From positions 1-64,000 of the forward strand of contig NZ_JAFFIW010000026.1 of NCBI RefSeq assembly GCF_018588885.1: a DNA stretch of 64,000 nucleotides. The letters are read 5' to 3'. The DNA comes from Mesorhizobium sp. dw_380. Lineage in GTDB: Bacteria; Pseudomonadota; Alphaproteobacteria; Rhizobiales; Rhizobiaceae. This document shows, in pieces, positions 38,102 to 47,120 of the stretch. The position numbers and the translations under genes are program-made. Numbering within the stretch: the first letter of the stretch is position 1; each line of letters starts with the position of its first letter. The notes under the pieces are model-generated. The model did no database searches, was not told where the DNA came from, and saw only the letters and a list, made by a program, of their open reading frames with translations.

Positions 38102-39001
38102 ATGGCCGAAGTGATTGACGGAAAGAGCGTTGCCGAGGATGTGGTGCGGACGGTCAAGACACTGACCGCCGAGCTGGTCGCCAAGGGCAAGGCCAAGCCG
38201 GGTCTGGCCGTGGTGATCGTCGGCGAGGACCCCGCCAGCCAGGTCTATGTCGCCTCCAAATCCCGCACCGCCAAGGAATGCGGCTTTCATTCGCTGCAGC
38301 ACACATTGCCGGCCGAGACCACCCAAGAAGCGCTGCTCAAGATCATCGGCGAGCTCAATGCCGATCCGGCCATCAACGGCATCCTGGTGCAGCTTCCGCT
38401 GCCCGCCCATGTCGATGCCGGCAAGATCATCCAGGCCATCGCGCCGCAGAAGGATGTCGACGGGTTCCATTTCATCAATGTCGGCAAGCTCGGCACTGGC
38501 GAGCTCGACACCGCCTTCGTTCCCTGCACGCCCGCCGGCTCGATGCTTCTGATCGAGCGCGTGCGCGGCAAGGACCTGTCCGGCCTCAACGCCGTCGTCG
38601 TCGGCCGCTCCAACATCGTTGGCAAGCCGATGGCCAATCTGCTGCTTGCCGCCAACTGCACTGTCACCATCGCCCACAGCCGCACCAAAGACTTGCCGGC
38701 ACTTGCCCGCACGGCTGACATTCTTGTCGCCGCCGTTGGCAGGCCGGAAATGATCAGGGGGGACTGGGTGAAGCCCGGCGCCACCGTCATCGATGTCGGC
38801 ATCAATCGTATTCCCGCACCTGAAAAAGGCGAGGGCAAGTCGCGCCTCGTCGGCGACGTTGCCTATGCCGAGGCGGCCAGGGAAGCAGGCGCCATCACCC
38901 CGGTGCCCGGCGGGGTCGGGCCGATGACCATTGCCATGCTGATGGCCAATACGTTAGCTTCTGCCTACCTTGCTGCCGGATTGAAACGGCCCTCCTTCTG
39001 A
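38102..39001 (+). CDS. folD: Bifunctional methylene-THF dehydrogenase/cyclohydrolase
   Basis: A 299-residue one-carbon enzyme, normal length. Motifs: AVVIVGEDPASQVYVASKSR with the catalytic Lys, GILVQLPLPAHVDAGKIIQA, the Rossmann loop VVVGRSNIVGKPMANLLL and the C-terminal signature PVPGGVGPMTIAMLMANT. It interconverts methylene-, methenyl- and 10-formyl-tetrahydrofolate with NADP. The AraC-type regulator gene starts 11 bp downstream, so the two are probably co-transcribed. Confidence 0.96.
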   Translation: MAEVIDGKSVAEDVVRTVKTLTAELVAKGKAKPGLAVVIVGEDPASQVYVASKSRTAKECGFHSLQHTLPAETTQEALLKIIGELNADPAINGILVQLPLPAHVDAGKIIQAIAPQKDVDGFHFINVGKLGTGELDTAFVPCTPAGSMLLIERVRGKDLSGLNAVVVGRSNIVGKPMANLLLAANCTVTIAHSRTKDLPALARTADILVAAVGRPEMIRGDWVKPGATVIDVGINRIPAPEKGEGKSRLVGDVAYAEAAREAGAITPVPGGVGPMTIAMLMANTLASAYLAAGLKRPSF

Positions 39002-39012
39002 AAGCGCCAGCT

Positions 39013-40011
39013 TTGCCGAACCACTCTGTTTCCCAGGAACGGCCGGTCACGAATGATCCCGTTCAAGGTGGCCGGCAGTTCGCGTTTCTGCTGGTCGACA
39101 AGTTTTCCATGTTCTCGCTGGCCGCCGCTATCGATACCTTTCGTTCGGCGAACCGCCTGCTCGGCCGCGATTTCTATGGCTGGACCACGGTGTCGGCAGA
39201 CGGCGATCCGGTGATGGCGTCCAACGGCCTGCCGCTCAAGATCGACTACAGTGTCGCCGACCTGCCACCGGTCGACATCCTCTTTGTGTCGGTCGGCCTG
39301 ACGACCGAATTTCCCGGCAAGAGCAAGGTTCTGGCAGCCTTGCGCGGCTGGGGCCGGCGCGGCAACGCGCTTGGCGCGCTGTCGGTCGGATCCTACCTGC
39401 TGGCCGAGGCCGGCCAGCTCGACGGCTACCGCTGCACCATCCATTGGGAAAACCGCGCCGGCTTCATGGAGCGCTTCCCCGACATCAACTGCACCGGCAA
39501 TGTCTTCGAGATCGACCGCAAGCGCTACACATGCGCCGGCGGCACCACCTCGATCGACCTGATGCTGGAGATCGTGCGCGGCGATTTCGGCTCCAATCTC
39601 GCCAATGGCGTCGCCAACCAGTTCCAGCATGAGCGCATCCGCTCGGCCGGCGACCGCCAGCGGGTCGGGCCGGAACGCGACCTGACCGGCAAGTCGGAGA
39701 AGCTGAGGCGCATCGTCGAACTGATGGCCGATCATCTCGACGAGCCGCTGTCGGCGGTGCAGCTTGCCAAGTCGGCCGGTCTTTCGGTGCGCCAGGTGGA
39801 GCGCCTGTTCCTGCGCCACCTCAATGTCACGCCCGGCCGCTACTATATGCGGCTGCGGCTGGAACGGGCGCGCGAATTGCTGCGCCAGACCAACATGCCG
39901 ATCCTCGACGTGGCGATCGCAACCGGCTTCACCTCGCATTCCTATTTTGCCCAGAGCTACCGGCTGCAGTTTGGCCGTCCTCCTTCCGAAGAGCGTCGCA
40001 CCACCTACTGA
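39013..40011 (+). CDS. GlxA-family AraC-type transcriptional regulator
   Basis: A 332-residue regulator with a TTG start at 39013, the only reasonable start before the N-terminal domain. Residues about 20-190 form a DJ-1/PfpI-like amidotransferase fold without clear enzymatic triad. Residues about 225-325 are the AraC DNA-binding domain with two helix-turn-helices (LSAVQLAKSAGLSVRQVERL and ILDVAIATGFTSHSYFAQSY). Family members GbdR and CdhR respond to glycine betaine and carnitine. Pairing with folD suggests control linked to demethylation and one-carbon flow; that is inference. Confidence 0.85.
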   Translation: MPNHSVSQERPVTNDPVQGGRQFAFLLVDKFSMFSLAAAIDTFRSANRLLGRDFYGWTTVSADGDPVMASNGLPLKIDYSVADLPPVDILFVSVGLTTEFPGKSKVLAALRGWGRRGNALGALSVGSYLLAEAGQLDGYRCTIHWENRAGFMERFPDINCTGNVFEIDRKRYTCAGGTTSIDLMLEIVRGDFGSNLANGVANQFQHERIRSAGDRQRVGPERDLTGKSEKLRRIVELMADHLDEPLSAVQLAKSAGLSVRQVERLFLRHLNVTPGRYYMRLRLERARELLRQTNMPILDVAIATGFTSHSYFAQSYRLQFGRPPSEERRTTY

Positions 40012-40136
40012 GCTGCCCCACGCTTCGGGCCGGCCCAACCCAGGTGCCTGAGGACAGGGCCGCATCTGGGCTTGTGTCCCAAGGTGGGCTCAAATAGCTT
40101 CAGCCGGCGGACGGGGTGGCTACTCAGGAGATTTCG

Positions 40137-41801
40137 ATGGCGGGACTTGCACGGAGCGTCGCTGCGGCGATCCTCCTTTTGTCGATGACGACATTCGGCT
40201 TTGCCGCGAACAAGGTCATCATCATTCTCGACGCATCCGGGTCGATGTGGGCGCAGATCGACGGCAAGCCCAAACTTGAGATCGCCCGCGAATCGCTGCG
40301 GACCGTGCTTCAATCGGTTCCCGCCGACGACGAGATCGGCTTCATGGCCTATGGCCATCGCGAAAAAGGCAGCTGCGACGACATCCAGCTGATCGTGCCG
40401 CCGCAGGCGGGCTCGGCAAGCGCCATCACGGATGCGGCCGACAGCATGAAATTCCTCGGCAAGACGCCGCTGACGGCCGCCGTCAAGCAGGCGGCCGAAG
40501 CGCTGAAATACACCGAGGACAAGGCGACCGTCGTCCTCATCACCGATGGGCTCGAAACCTGCGGTGGCGACCCTTGCGCGCTTGGCAAGGAACTCGAGGC
40601 GTCCGGCGTCGACTTCACCGCCGATGTCGTCGGCTTCGGGCTGACCGCCGACGAAGGCAAGCAGATCGCTTGCCTCGCCGACAACACCGGCGGCAAATAC
40701 ATCCAGGCCTCGGACGAGAAGGCCTTGCAGCAAGCGTTGGCCGAAACCGTCGCCGCGCCGGCACCAGCACCCGCGCCTGAACCGGCGCCGGCTCCCGCCC
40801 CTGCGCCCGAACCCGCAAAGGCCGAGTTCAATTTCCAGCCGACAGTGGTGATGGCCGAAGGCGGCGAGCCGATCACCGATGGCAATGCCTGGGAAATCTA
40901 CAAGGCGAATTCCGATGGCTCACGCGGTGATTCCGTCACCACGGAATACGGCACCTACAACGGCAATCTCGATCCGGGCGACTATATCGTCGTGGCGCGT
41001 GATGACGAAGCCAAGGTGGAACAGAAGGTCAAGATCGAGGCCGGCCAGGTCTATAAGCCGCTCTTCACCTTGAACGCCGGCACCGTGCTCATCCATCCCA
41101 AGGCCAACCAGGGCGCCGACATCAGCGACGAGGCCCGTCTTGATTTCACCTACCCGAGCGGCAGCACCACCCACTATGGCGACACCAAGATCATCCTGCC
41201 CGCCGGGGAACAGAAGATAACGGTTGAGATCGGCAGCGGCTCGGTGACCGAAACCATCCAGCTTGCCGCCGGGCAGAAGATCGAAAAGGATGTGATCGTC
41301 GGCGTCGGCCATGCCGTTCTCAATGCCTACTATACAGCCGGCGGCGACAAGGCCGACGCCTCGGGCATCGGCTTCCAGATCGTCAAGGCGAAGAAGAAGA
41401 TCGACGGTTCGCGTGACGATGTCGCGCATTCCTATGGGCCTGACAGCAAATTCTGGCTGCCGCCCGAGGACTATGTCGCGGTCACCACGCTTGATCTTGC
41501 GGTCGTCGAGCAGCCGTTCACCGTCAAGGTCGGCGATATCAAGGACATCAAGGTGCCGCTCGACGCGGGTGTGCTGGCCATGTCTGCTCCCGGCGCCTAT
41601 TCGATCGAGGTCCTGTCGCCGAAGAAGGACATCCAGGGCAACCGCAAGGCGCTCGGACTCAGCTATGGCGATACCTGGCAACAGACCATACCGGCCGGCG
41701 ACTATGTCGTGGTCCGGCACATGTCCGATGAAGGCCACGACAAGGAAATGCCGGTGACGGTGAAGGCCGGCGAACGCGCAGAGGTCACGGTTCAGCCGTG
41801 A
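40137..41801 (+). CDS. Secreted von Willebrand A protein with C-terminal beta repeats
   Basis: A 554-residue exported protein. ATG 40137 has CAGGAG upstream; an in-frame GTG at 40116 is rejected. Residues 1-23 are a signal peptide. Residues about 25-205 form a von Willebrand A domain with a complete metal-binding site: DASGS at 32-36, a Thr in KTPLTAA and Asp in ITDGLE. An Ala/Pro linker follows (about 210-230). Then come at least three copies of a 90- to 110-residue beta module, each ending in a pattern like PAGDYVVVxxxDxxxxxxxV(x)VKAGxxxxV. The function is unknown; it may bind a wall or protein partner. Confidence 0.75.
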   Translation: MAGLARSVAAAILLLSMTTFGFAANKVIIILDASGSMWAQIDGKPKLEIARESLRTVLQSVPADDEIGFMAYGHREKGSCDDIQLIVPPQAGSASAITDAADSMKFLGKTPLTAAVKQAAEALKYTEDKATVVLITDGLETCGGDPCALGKELEASGVDFTADVVGFGLTADEGKQIACLADNTGGKYIQASDEKALQQALAETVAAPAPAPAPEPAPAPAPAPEPAKAEFNFQPTVVMAEGGEPITDGNAWEIYKANSDGSRGDSVTTEYGTYNGNLDPGDYIVVARDDEAKVEQKVKIEAGQVYKPLFTLNAGTVLIHPKANQGADISDEARLDFTYPSGSTTHYGDTKIILPAGEQKITVEIGSGSVTETIQLAAGQKIEKDVIVGVGHAVLNAYYTAGGDKADASGIGFQIVKAKKKIDGSRDDVAHSYGPDSKFWLPPEDYVAVTTLDLAVVEQPFTVKVGDIKDIKVPLDAGVLAMSAPGAYSIEVLSPKKDIQGNRKALGLSYGDTWQQTIPAGDYVVVRHMSDEGHDKEMPVTVKAGERAEVTVQP

Positions 41802-41823
41802 TTGTCGCCTGACACGCAAACAA

Positions 41824-41848
41824 AAAGGGCGGCCATGTGCCGCCCTTT
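41824..41848. terminator. Bidirectional terminator
   Basis: AAAGGGCGGC and GCCGCCCTTT form a 10-bp perfect stem with a 5-nt loop (CATGT), preceded by A's and followed by TTT. It lies between the convergent vWA gene and edd and fits a terminator for both strands. Confidence 0.8.
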
Positions 41849-41870
41849 GTCGTGTTCCGTGGAAGATGGC

Positions 41871-43694
41871 TCAAGCGGTTCCGAACGCACTGGCGCCGTG
41901 GTCGGCACGGCCCACCAGTTGCCGGAAGCCGGCGAAAAGCTCGCGGCCGAACCCGAACTCGTTGCCGATGAGATCGGCTTCGGCCGTGCGCCGCAGCGCG
42001 AACTCCGTTCCTGGCACCAGCACTTCCAGCGTGCCGGCATCGGCGTCCAGGCGGATGACATCACCGTCATGGATCCTGGCGATCGGCCCGTCCTCGACCG
42101 CTTCCGGCGTCACATGGATGGCCGCCGGCACCTTGCCGGAAGCGCCCGACATACGCCCGTCGGTAACCAGCGCGACGCGCTGGCCGCGATCCTGCAGGAT
42201 GCCGAGCACGGTGGTCAGCTTGTGCAGTTCAGGCATGCCGTTGGCCTTCGGACCCTGGAAGCGGATAACGGCGATGAAATCGCCGGTCAGCGTGCCCGCC
42301 TTGAACGCATCGTTCAGGCCCTGCTGGTTGTCGAACACCTTGGCCGGCGCCTCGATGATGCGCCGTTCCGGCTTGACGGCGGAGGTCTTGATGACGGCAT
42401 GGCCGAGATTGCCCGCCAGCACCTTGAGCCCGCCCGTCGGCTGGAAGGCCTTGCTGAACGGCGCCAGCACCTTTTCGTCGCCGCTTGCACGCGGCGCGGC
42501 CTCGCGCACCACGGAGCCGTCGGCGCCGAGCTTTGCCTCGACGGCATAGGGCCGCAGGCCTTCACCCCACACCGTCTGCACATCCTCGTGCAGGACACCC
42601 TCGTCGAGCAGTTCGCGGATCAGGAAGCCGAGCCCGCCGGCGGCGTGGAAATGGTTCACGTCGGCAAGCCCGTTCGGATAGACCCGGGCCAAGAGCGGCA
42701 CGGCTTCCGAGAGGTCCGAAATGTCCTGCCAGGTCAGCGCGATGCCGGCCGCCGCCGCCATGGCGATGAGGTGGATGGTGTGGTTGGTCGAGCCGCCGGT
42801 GGCGTGCAGGCCGACGACGCCGTTGACGATCGAACGCTCGTCGATCATCCGCCCTGCCGGCGTATAGGCATTGCCGAGCGCGGTGATCGCCAGCGCCCGC
42901 TTCGCCGCCTCGCGGGTCAAGGCCTCGCGCAGCGGCGTGCCGGGATTGACGAAGGACGCGCCGGGCGTGTGCAGGCCCATGATCTCCATCAGCATCTGAT
43001 TGGAGTTCGCGGTGCCGTAGAAGGTGCAGGTGCCCGGCCCATGGTACGATTTGGACTCGGCTTCCAAAAGTTCGGCGCGCCCCGCCTTGCCCTCGGCATA
43101 GAGTTGGCGGATCTTGGCCTTTTCGTCATTGGGCAGTCCAGTCGTCATCGGACCGGCCGGGATGAACACCGCCGGCAGATGGCCGAAGGTCAGCGCCGCG
43201 ATCACCAGTCCCGGCACGATCTTGTCGCAGACGCCGAGATAGACGGCGGCGTCGAACATGTTGTGCGACAGGCCGATCGCCGCCGCCATGGCAATCACGT
43301 CGCGCGAAAACAGCGACAGCTCCATGCCGGGCTGACCCTGCGTCACGCCATCGCACATCGCCGGCACGCCGCCGGCAACCTGGGCGATGCCGCCGGCCTC
43401 GCGCGCGGCCTGCTTGATCAGGGCGGGGAAGGTCTCGAAGGGCTGATGCGCCGACAGCATGTCGTTGTAGGAGGTGATGATGCCGAGATTGGGCACCTTG
43501 TCGGCGCCGAGCGCCAGCTTTTCCGAGGGACTGCAGACCGCAAAGCCATGGGCGAGGTTGCCGCACGACAGTACGGCCCGGTTGGCGGTCTGGTTCGACG
43601 CTTCGGCGATACGGCTGAGATAGCGCTCGCGGCCCGCTCTGGAGCGCTGGCGAATCCGTTCGGTGATGGCTTCGATGTCTCGTCTTGCGGTCAT
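41871..43694 (-). CDS. edd: 6-phosphogluconate dehydratase
   Basis: A 607-residue iron-sulfur dehydratase, first step specific to the Entner-Doudoroff pathway (6-phosphogluconate to KDPG). Iron-sulfur ligand regions are visible: SCGNLAHGF, PAMCDGVTQGQPGMELS and GVCDKIVPG, plus the family signature YHGPGTCTFYGTANSNQMLM. Length is normal and AAAGGA precedes the start. It follows pgl and zwf on the same strand. The KDPG aldolase gene eda is not in the window. Confidence 0.96.
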   Translation of the reverse strand: MTARRDIEAITERIRQRSRAGRERYLSRIAEASNQTANRAVLSCGNLAHGFAVCSPSEKLALGADKVPNLGIITSYNDMLSAHQPFETFPALIKQAAREAGGIAQVAGGVPAMCDGVTQGQPGMELSLFSRDVIAMAAAIGLSHNMFDAAVYLGVCDKIVPGLVIAALTFGHLPAVFIPAGPMTTGLPNDEKAKIRQLYAEGKAGRAELLEAESKSYHGPGTCTFYGTANSNQMLMEIMGLHTPGASFVNPGTPLREALTREAAKRALAITALGNAYTPAGRMIDERSIVNGVVGLHATGGSTNHTIHLIAMAAAAGIALTWQDISDLSEAVPLLARVYPNGLADVNHFHAAGGLGFLIRELLDEGVLHEDVQTVWGEGLRPYAVEAKLGADGSVVREAAPRASGDEKVLAPFSKAFQPTGGLKVLAGNLGHAVIKTSAVKPERRIIEAPAKVFDNQQGLNDAFKAGTLTGDFIAVIRFQGPKANGMPELHKLTTVLGILQDRGQRVALVTDGRMSGASGKVPAAIHVTPEAVEDGPIARIHDGDVIRLDADAGTLEVLVPGTEFALRRTAEADLIGNEFGFGRELFAGFRQLVGRADHGASAFGTA

Positions 43695-43766
43695 GGCGGT
43701 CGGTCCTTTCAGGCGAGGTCCCGGAAACGTCCTCCCGCCGTTGCCGGGACCACAGTAAATCTAGAA

Positions 43767-44483
43767 TCAGGGCGCCCAGAAAACCTCTAGGGGTCTGGGC
43801 GCGGCGTCGAGTACGGCGCGGATCGGCTTTCGCGGTCCGGGCGCGACGGCGCCGTCGAAAGCGGTGCGTTTGTCCTCGCCCTCTATGTGCAATGCGATGA
43901 AGCCGGCATCGATGATCCGCGCCAGCGTCAGGGTCAGCCGTGGCTCACCCGCACTTGCCGCATGAACCGGCAGGATGATCCCGTCCGAGGCCGGGTCGAG
44001 CAGCTTTGCCAGATCATCGGCATCGGGAAAGAACGAGGCGGTGTGGCCGTCCGGCCCCATCCCGAGCACGACGACATCGAGTGGCCAGGGCAGGGACCGC
44101 AGTGCCGCATCGTCGGATGCCGCGGCATCCTCGATGCCCACGGCCTTATGGTAGAGCGGCACGAAGCGCGCTGCCTTGGCAGCGTTCTGCAGCAAATTGG
44201 CAGCCACAAGTCCGGCATTGGAACGCGGCGAAGAGGCCGGCACGAAACGTTCGTCGACCAGCGTCACGATGACCTTGTCCCAGGCGATCGGCGCCGCCGA
44301 AAGCGCCGCGAAGAATCTGGCAGGCGTCGTGCCGCCGGAGACCGCCAGCAACGCCGCGCCACGTTCGGCGATGGCCTTGGTCAGCCGGTCGGCAACGCGG
44401 CCGGCCAGCGCCGCGGCCAATTGCGGCCTGTCAGGAAAAGCGTTCCAGTTGTAACTGGCGCCGTTCAATTGCTCTCGTGCCAT
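43767..44483 (-). CDS. pgl: 6-phosphogluconolactonase
   Basis: A 238-residue sugar-phosphate lactonase of the NagB/DevB family. ATG 44483 lies 19 bp inside the end of zwf; the frame further upstream is inside zwf and rejected. Motifs: LAVSGGTTPARFFAAL (sugar-phosphate binding), VTLVDERFVP, NAGLVAANLL and VVLGMGPDGHTASFFPD. It hydrolyses the product of zwf to 6-phosphogluconate, the substrate of edd. Confidence 0.94.
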   Translation of the reverse strand: MAREQLNGASYNWNAFPDRPQLAAALAGRVADRLTKAIAERGAALLAVSGGTTPARFFAALSAAPIAWDKVIVTLVDERFVPASSPRSNAGLVAANLLQNAAKAARFVPLYHKAVGIEDAAASDDAALRSLPWPLDVVVLGMGPDGHTASFFPDADDLAKLLDPASDGIILPVHAASAGEPRLTLTLARIIDAGFIALHIEGEDKRTAFDGAVAPGPRKPIRAVLDAAPRPLEVFWAP

Positions 44484-45934
44484 GTCCGTCCGTCGCGTTC
44501 GATCAGCGCTATCGAGGCCGACGGCCCCCAGGTGCCTGCCGTATAGCCCTGCGCTTCCTGCCTTGTGCCTTCCCAGGCGTTCTGGATCGGGTCGATCCAT
44601 TTCCACGCCGCCTCGACCTCGTCACGGCGCATGAACAGCGTCTGGTTGCCGCGAATGACGTCCATGATCAGCCGTTCATAGGCGTCGGGCGCGCGGCCGT
44701 CGAACGATTGCGCGAAGCTCATGTCGAGCGAGATCTGGCGCAGCCGCATGCCGCCTGGGCCCGGATCCTTGATCATGATGAACTGCTTGACGCCTTCGTC
44801 AGGCTGCAGGCGGATGACCAGCTGGTTGGCGAAAATCGGCCCGGCGCTGTCGCCGAAGATCGAGTGCGGTATCGGCTTGAACTCGATGACGATTTCCGAA
44901 ACCCGGGTCGCCAGCCGCTTGCCGGTCCTGAGATAGAATGGAACGCCCGCCCAGCGCCAGGTGCCGATCTCGGCCTTGATGGCGACGAAGGTCTCGGTGT
45001 TGCTGTCCTTGCCAAGTTCCTCGACATAACCCTTCACCGGCCCGCCGGAGGACGCACCGGACCGGTACTGGCCGCGTACCGTGTGCTTCGGCGCCTCGTT
45101 GCCGTTGATGCGCTTCAGCGCCCGCAGCACCTTCAGCTTCTCGTCGCGCACGGCGTCCGCGTCCATGGACGACGGCGCCTCCATGGCGACGAGGCAGAGC
45201 AGTTGCAGCATGTGGTTCTGCACCATGTCGCGCAGCGCGCCGGCCTTGTCGTAATAGGTGACGCGGTCTTCCAGGCCGACGGTCTCGGCCACGGTTATCT
45301 GGACGTGGTCGATATGGGCGGAGTTCCACAGCGGCTCGTAAAGTGCGTTGGCAAAGCGCAGCGCCATCAGGTTCTGCACCGTCTCCTTGCCGAGATAGTG
45401 GTCGATGCGGAAGATCTGGCTTTCATGGAAGTCGTCGCCGACCAGGTCGTTGAGCGCCTGCGCCGAGGCAAGGTCGCGGCCGATCGGCTTCTCCAGCACG
45501 ATGCGCGAGTTCGGCGTGATCAGATTGTACTCTTTCAGCTTGTGCGAGATATCGCCGAACAGCGCCGGTGCGACGGCCAGGTAGAAGGCGCGGATGCTTT
45601 CGCTCTCGCCGATCGCCTTCTTCAGCTTGTCGAAGCCGGCACCGCTCGTCGCATCGGCCGAGACATAGGAAAGCCGCGCCAGGAAGGTCTTCAACTCCTT
45701 GGCGTCGATATCGGCCGGCTTGACGTGATCGGAGATTGCCTGGCTAGCGAAGGCCTGGAATTCTTCGTCGCTCATTTTCGAGCGAGACGTGCCGATGATG
45801 CGTGTCGGCTCGGAGAATTGATGGTCGCGCTGGCGATAGTAGAGCGAGGGCAGAAGCTTGCGTTCCGACAGGTCGCCGGTGCCGCCGAAAATGATGAAGT
45901 CGAAAGGATCGACGGGGATGATCTGGCTGGTCAT
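44465..45934 (-). CDS. zwf: Glucose-6-phosphate dehydrogenase
   Basis: A 489-residue NAD(P)-dependent enzyme opening the zwf-pgl-edd operon. The Rossmann motif is IIFGGTGDLSERKLLPSLY (residues about 14-32). The active-site signature is RIDHYLGKE with His179 and Lys183, and the EKP motif has Lys149. Length is standard. With pgl and edd it feeds glucose 6-phosphate into the Entner-Doudoroff route, the main hexose pathway in rhizobia. Its promoter should lie in the 290-bp divergent gap before the SDR gene. Confidence 0.96.
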   Translation of the reverse strand: MTSQIIPVDPFDFIIFGGTGDLSERKLLPSLYYRQRDHQFSEPTRIIGTSRSKMSDEEFQAFASQAISDHVKPADIDAKELKTFLARLSYVSADATSGAGFDKLKKAIGESESIRAFYLAVAPALFGDISHKLKEYNLITPNSRIVLEKPIGRDLASAQALNDLVGDDFHESQIFRIDHYLGKETVQNLMALRFANALYEPLWNSAHIDHVQITVAETVGLEDRVTYYDKAGALRDMVQNHMLQLLCLVAMEAPSSMDADAVRDEKLKVLRALKRINGNEAPKHTVRGQYRSGASSGGPVKGYVEELGKDSNTETFVAIKAEIGTWRWAGVPFYLRTGKRLATRVSEIVIEFKPIPHSIFGDSAGPIFANQLVIRLQPDEGVKQFIMIKDPGPGGMRLRQISLDMSFAQSFDGRAPDAYERLIMDVIRGNQTLFMRRDEVEAAWKWIDPIQNAWEGTRQEAQGYTAGTWGPSASIALIERDGRTWHESN

Positions 45935-46225
45935 GGTCTGTCCGCTTTGACGCCGGTCGCAAGTACGCGGCTGATATATTCTAATCGATTTAAATTTTCC
46001 AGTGCCATGCGGTCACATCGAGGACCAATCGCAGGATATTGATTGGGCCCACATGTGCGCTTGACACTGGCGCCACCTGGAGAGCTTGTCGATGAACGGC
46101 GACTCCGGAAGCTTTCGCAGTTGCAGCATAGAACGTGAATGTGACGAAAGCTAAGGGAGAAATGGCGTTTCCTGTCGCGGCATGGGCCACGGCGGGAAGC
46201 CCTGATTGGCTCCAGGAAGATATCG

Positions 46226-46987
46226 ATGAGTGGGAAAAGCATGCGTCTGGAAAACAAGGTGGCCGTCATCACCGGTGCGGCATCCGGATTTGGCGAGGGC
46301 ATGGCCAAGCGGTTCGCGGAAGAGGGCGCCAGGGTGGTTGTCGCGGATCTCAATGCCAAGGGGGCAGAGCGCGTCGCCGGCGAGATCGGCGAGGCGGCGA
46401 TCTGGACGCAGACCGATGTTTCGCTGCGCTCCGAATTCGACGAAATGATCTATGCCGCCAAGAGCGCCTTCGGCCGCATCGACATCATGGTCAACAATGC
46501 CGGTTTCACCCATCGCAATGGCGACATGCTCGAGGTCGACGAGGAGACCTTCGACCTGATCACATCAGTCAACATGAAAGCGATCTATCACGCGGCTCTT
46601 GCCGTGGTGCCGATCATGGAGCGGCAAGGCGGTGGCGTTATCCTGACGACGGCCTCCACCGCGGGCCTGCGGCCTCGGCCCGGCCTCACCTGGTACAATG
46701 CCTCGAAAGGCTGGGCGATCACCGCCACCAAGTCGATGGCGGTGGAACTCGCGCCGAAGAACATCCGCGTCAACTGCCTCTGCCCGGTCGCCGGCGAGAC
46801 CGGCATGCTGGAGAAATTCATGGGCGCCGACACGCCTGAGATCCGCGAGAAATTCCGCGCCTCGATCCCGCTCGGCCGATTGTCGACGCCGCTCGATATC
46901 GCCAATGCGGCACTCTGGCTGGCATCGGATGAAGCCGCCTTCATCACCGGTGTGGCGCTGGAGGTCGATGGCGGCCGCTGCATCTGA
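46226..46987 (+). CDS. Short-chain dehydrogenase/reductase (SDR)
   Basis: A 253-residue classical SDR. ATG 46226 has AGGA 9 nt upstream; ATG 46241 is an alternative. The cofactor motif is ITGAASGFGEGMAKRF, and VVADLN with its Asp favours NAD. NNAGF is followed by the catalytic Ser (TTASTAGL) and YNASK (Tyr/Lys). It is close to 3-oxoacyl-ACP reductase or glucose-dehydrogenase-like SDRs; the substrate cannot be assigned. It is divergent from zwf. Confidence 0.9.
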   Translation: MSGKSMRLENKVAVITGAASGFGEGMAKRFAEEGARVVVADLNAKGAERVAGEIGEAAIWTQTDVSLRSEFDEMIYAAKSAFGRIDIMVNNAGFTHRNGDMLEVDEETFDLITSVNMKAIYHAALAVVPIMERQGGGVILTTASTAGLRPRPGLTWYNASKGWAITATKSMAVELAPKNIRVNCLCPVAGETGMLEKFMGADTPEIREKFRASIPLGRLSTPLDIANAALWLASDEAAFITGVALEVDGGRCI

Positions 46988-47120
46988 AGCAGATTGTCGT
47001 GGCAATGCCAGGCAAATGCCATCCGTTGGCTTGACCCGGCCTCCGGCAGTAGCTGCGGCGCGTGCTCGGAAGTGGATCGTCGTAGGCCGATCTCGGCAGC
47101 AAGGCTAATGCGCAGGCACA

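Noticed and set aside
46162..46225. Small upstream open frame with GGGAG before the SDR gene (MAFPVAAWATAG...)
   Set aside because: It has a fair ribosome site, but it runs on into the SDR gene in another frame with no independent stop or family resemblance. It could be a leader peptide, but support is too weak.
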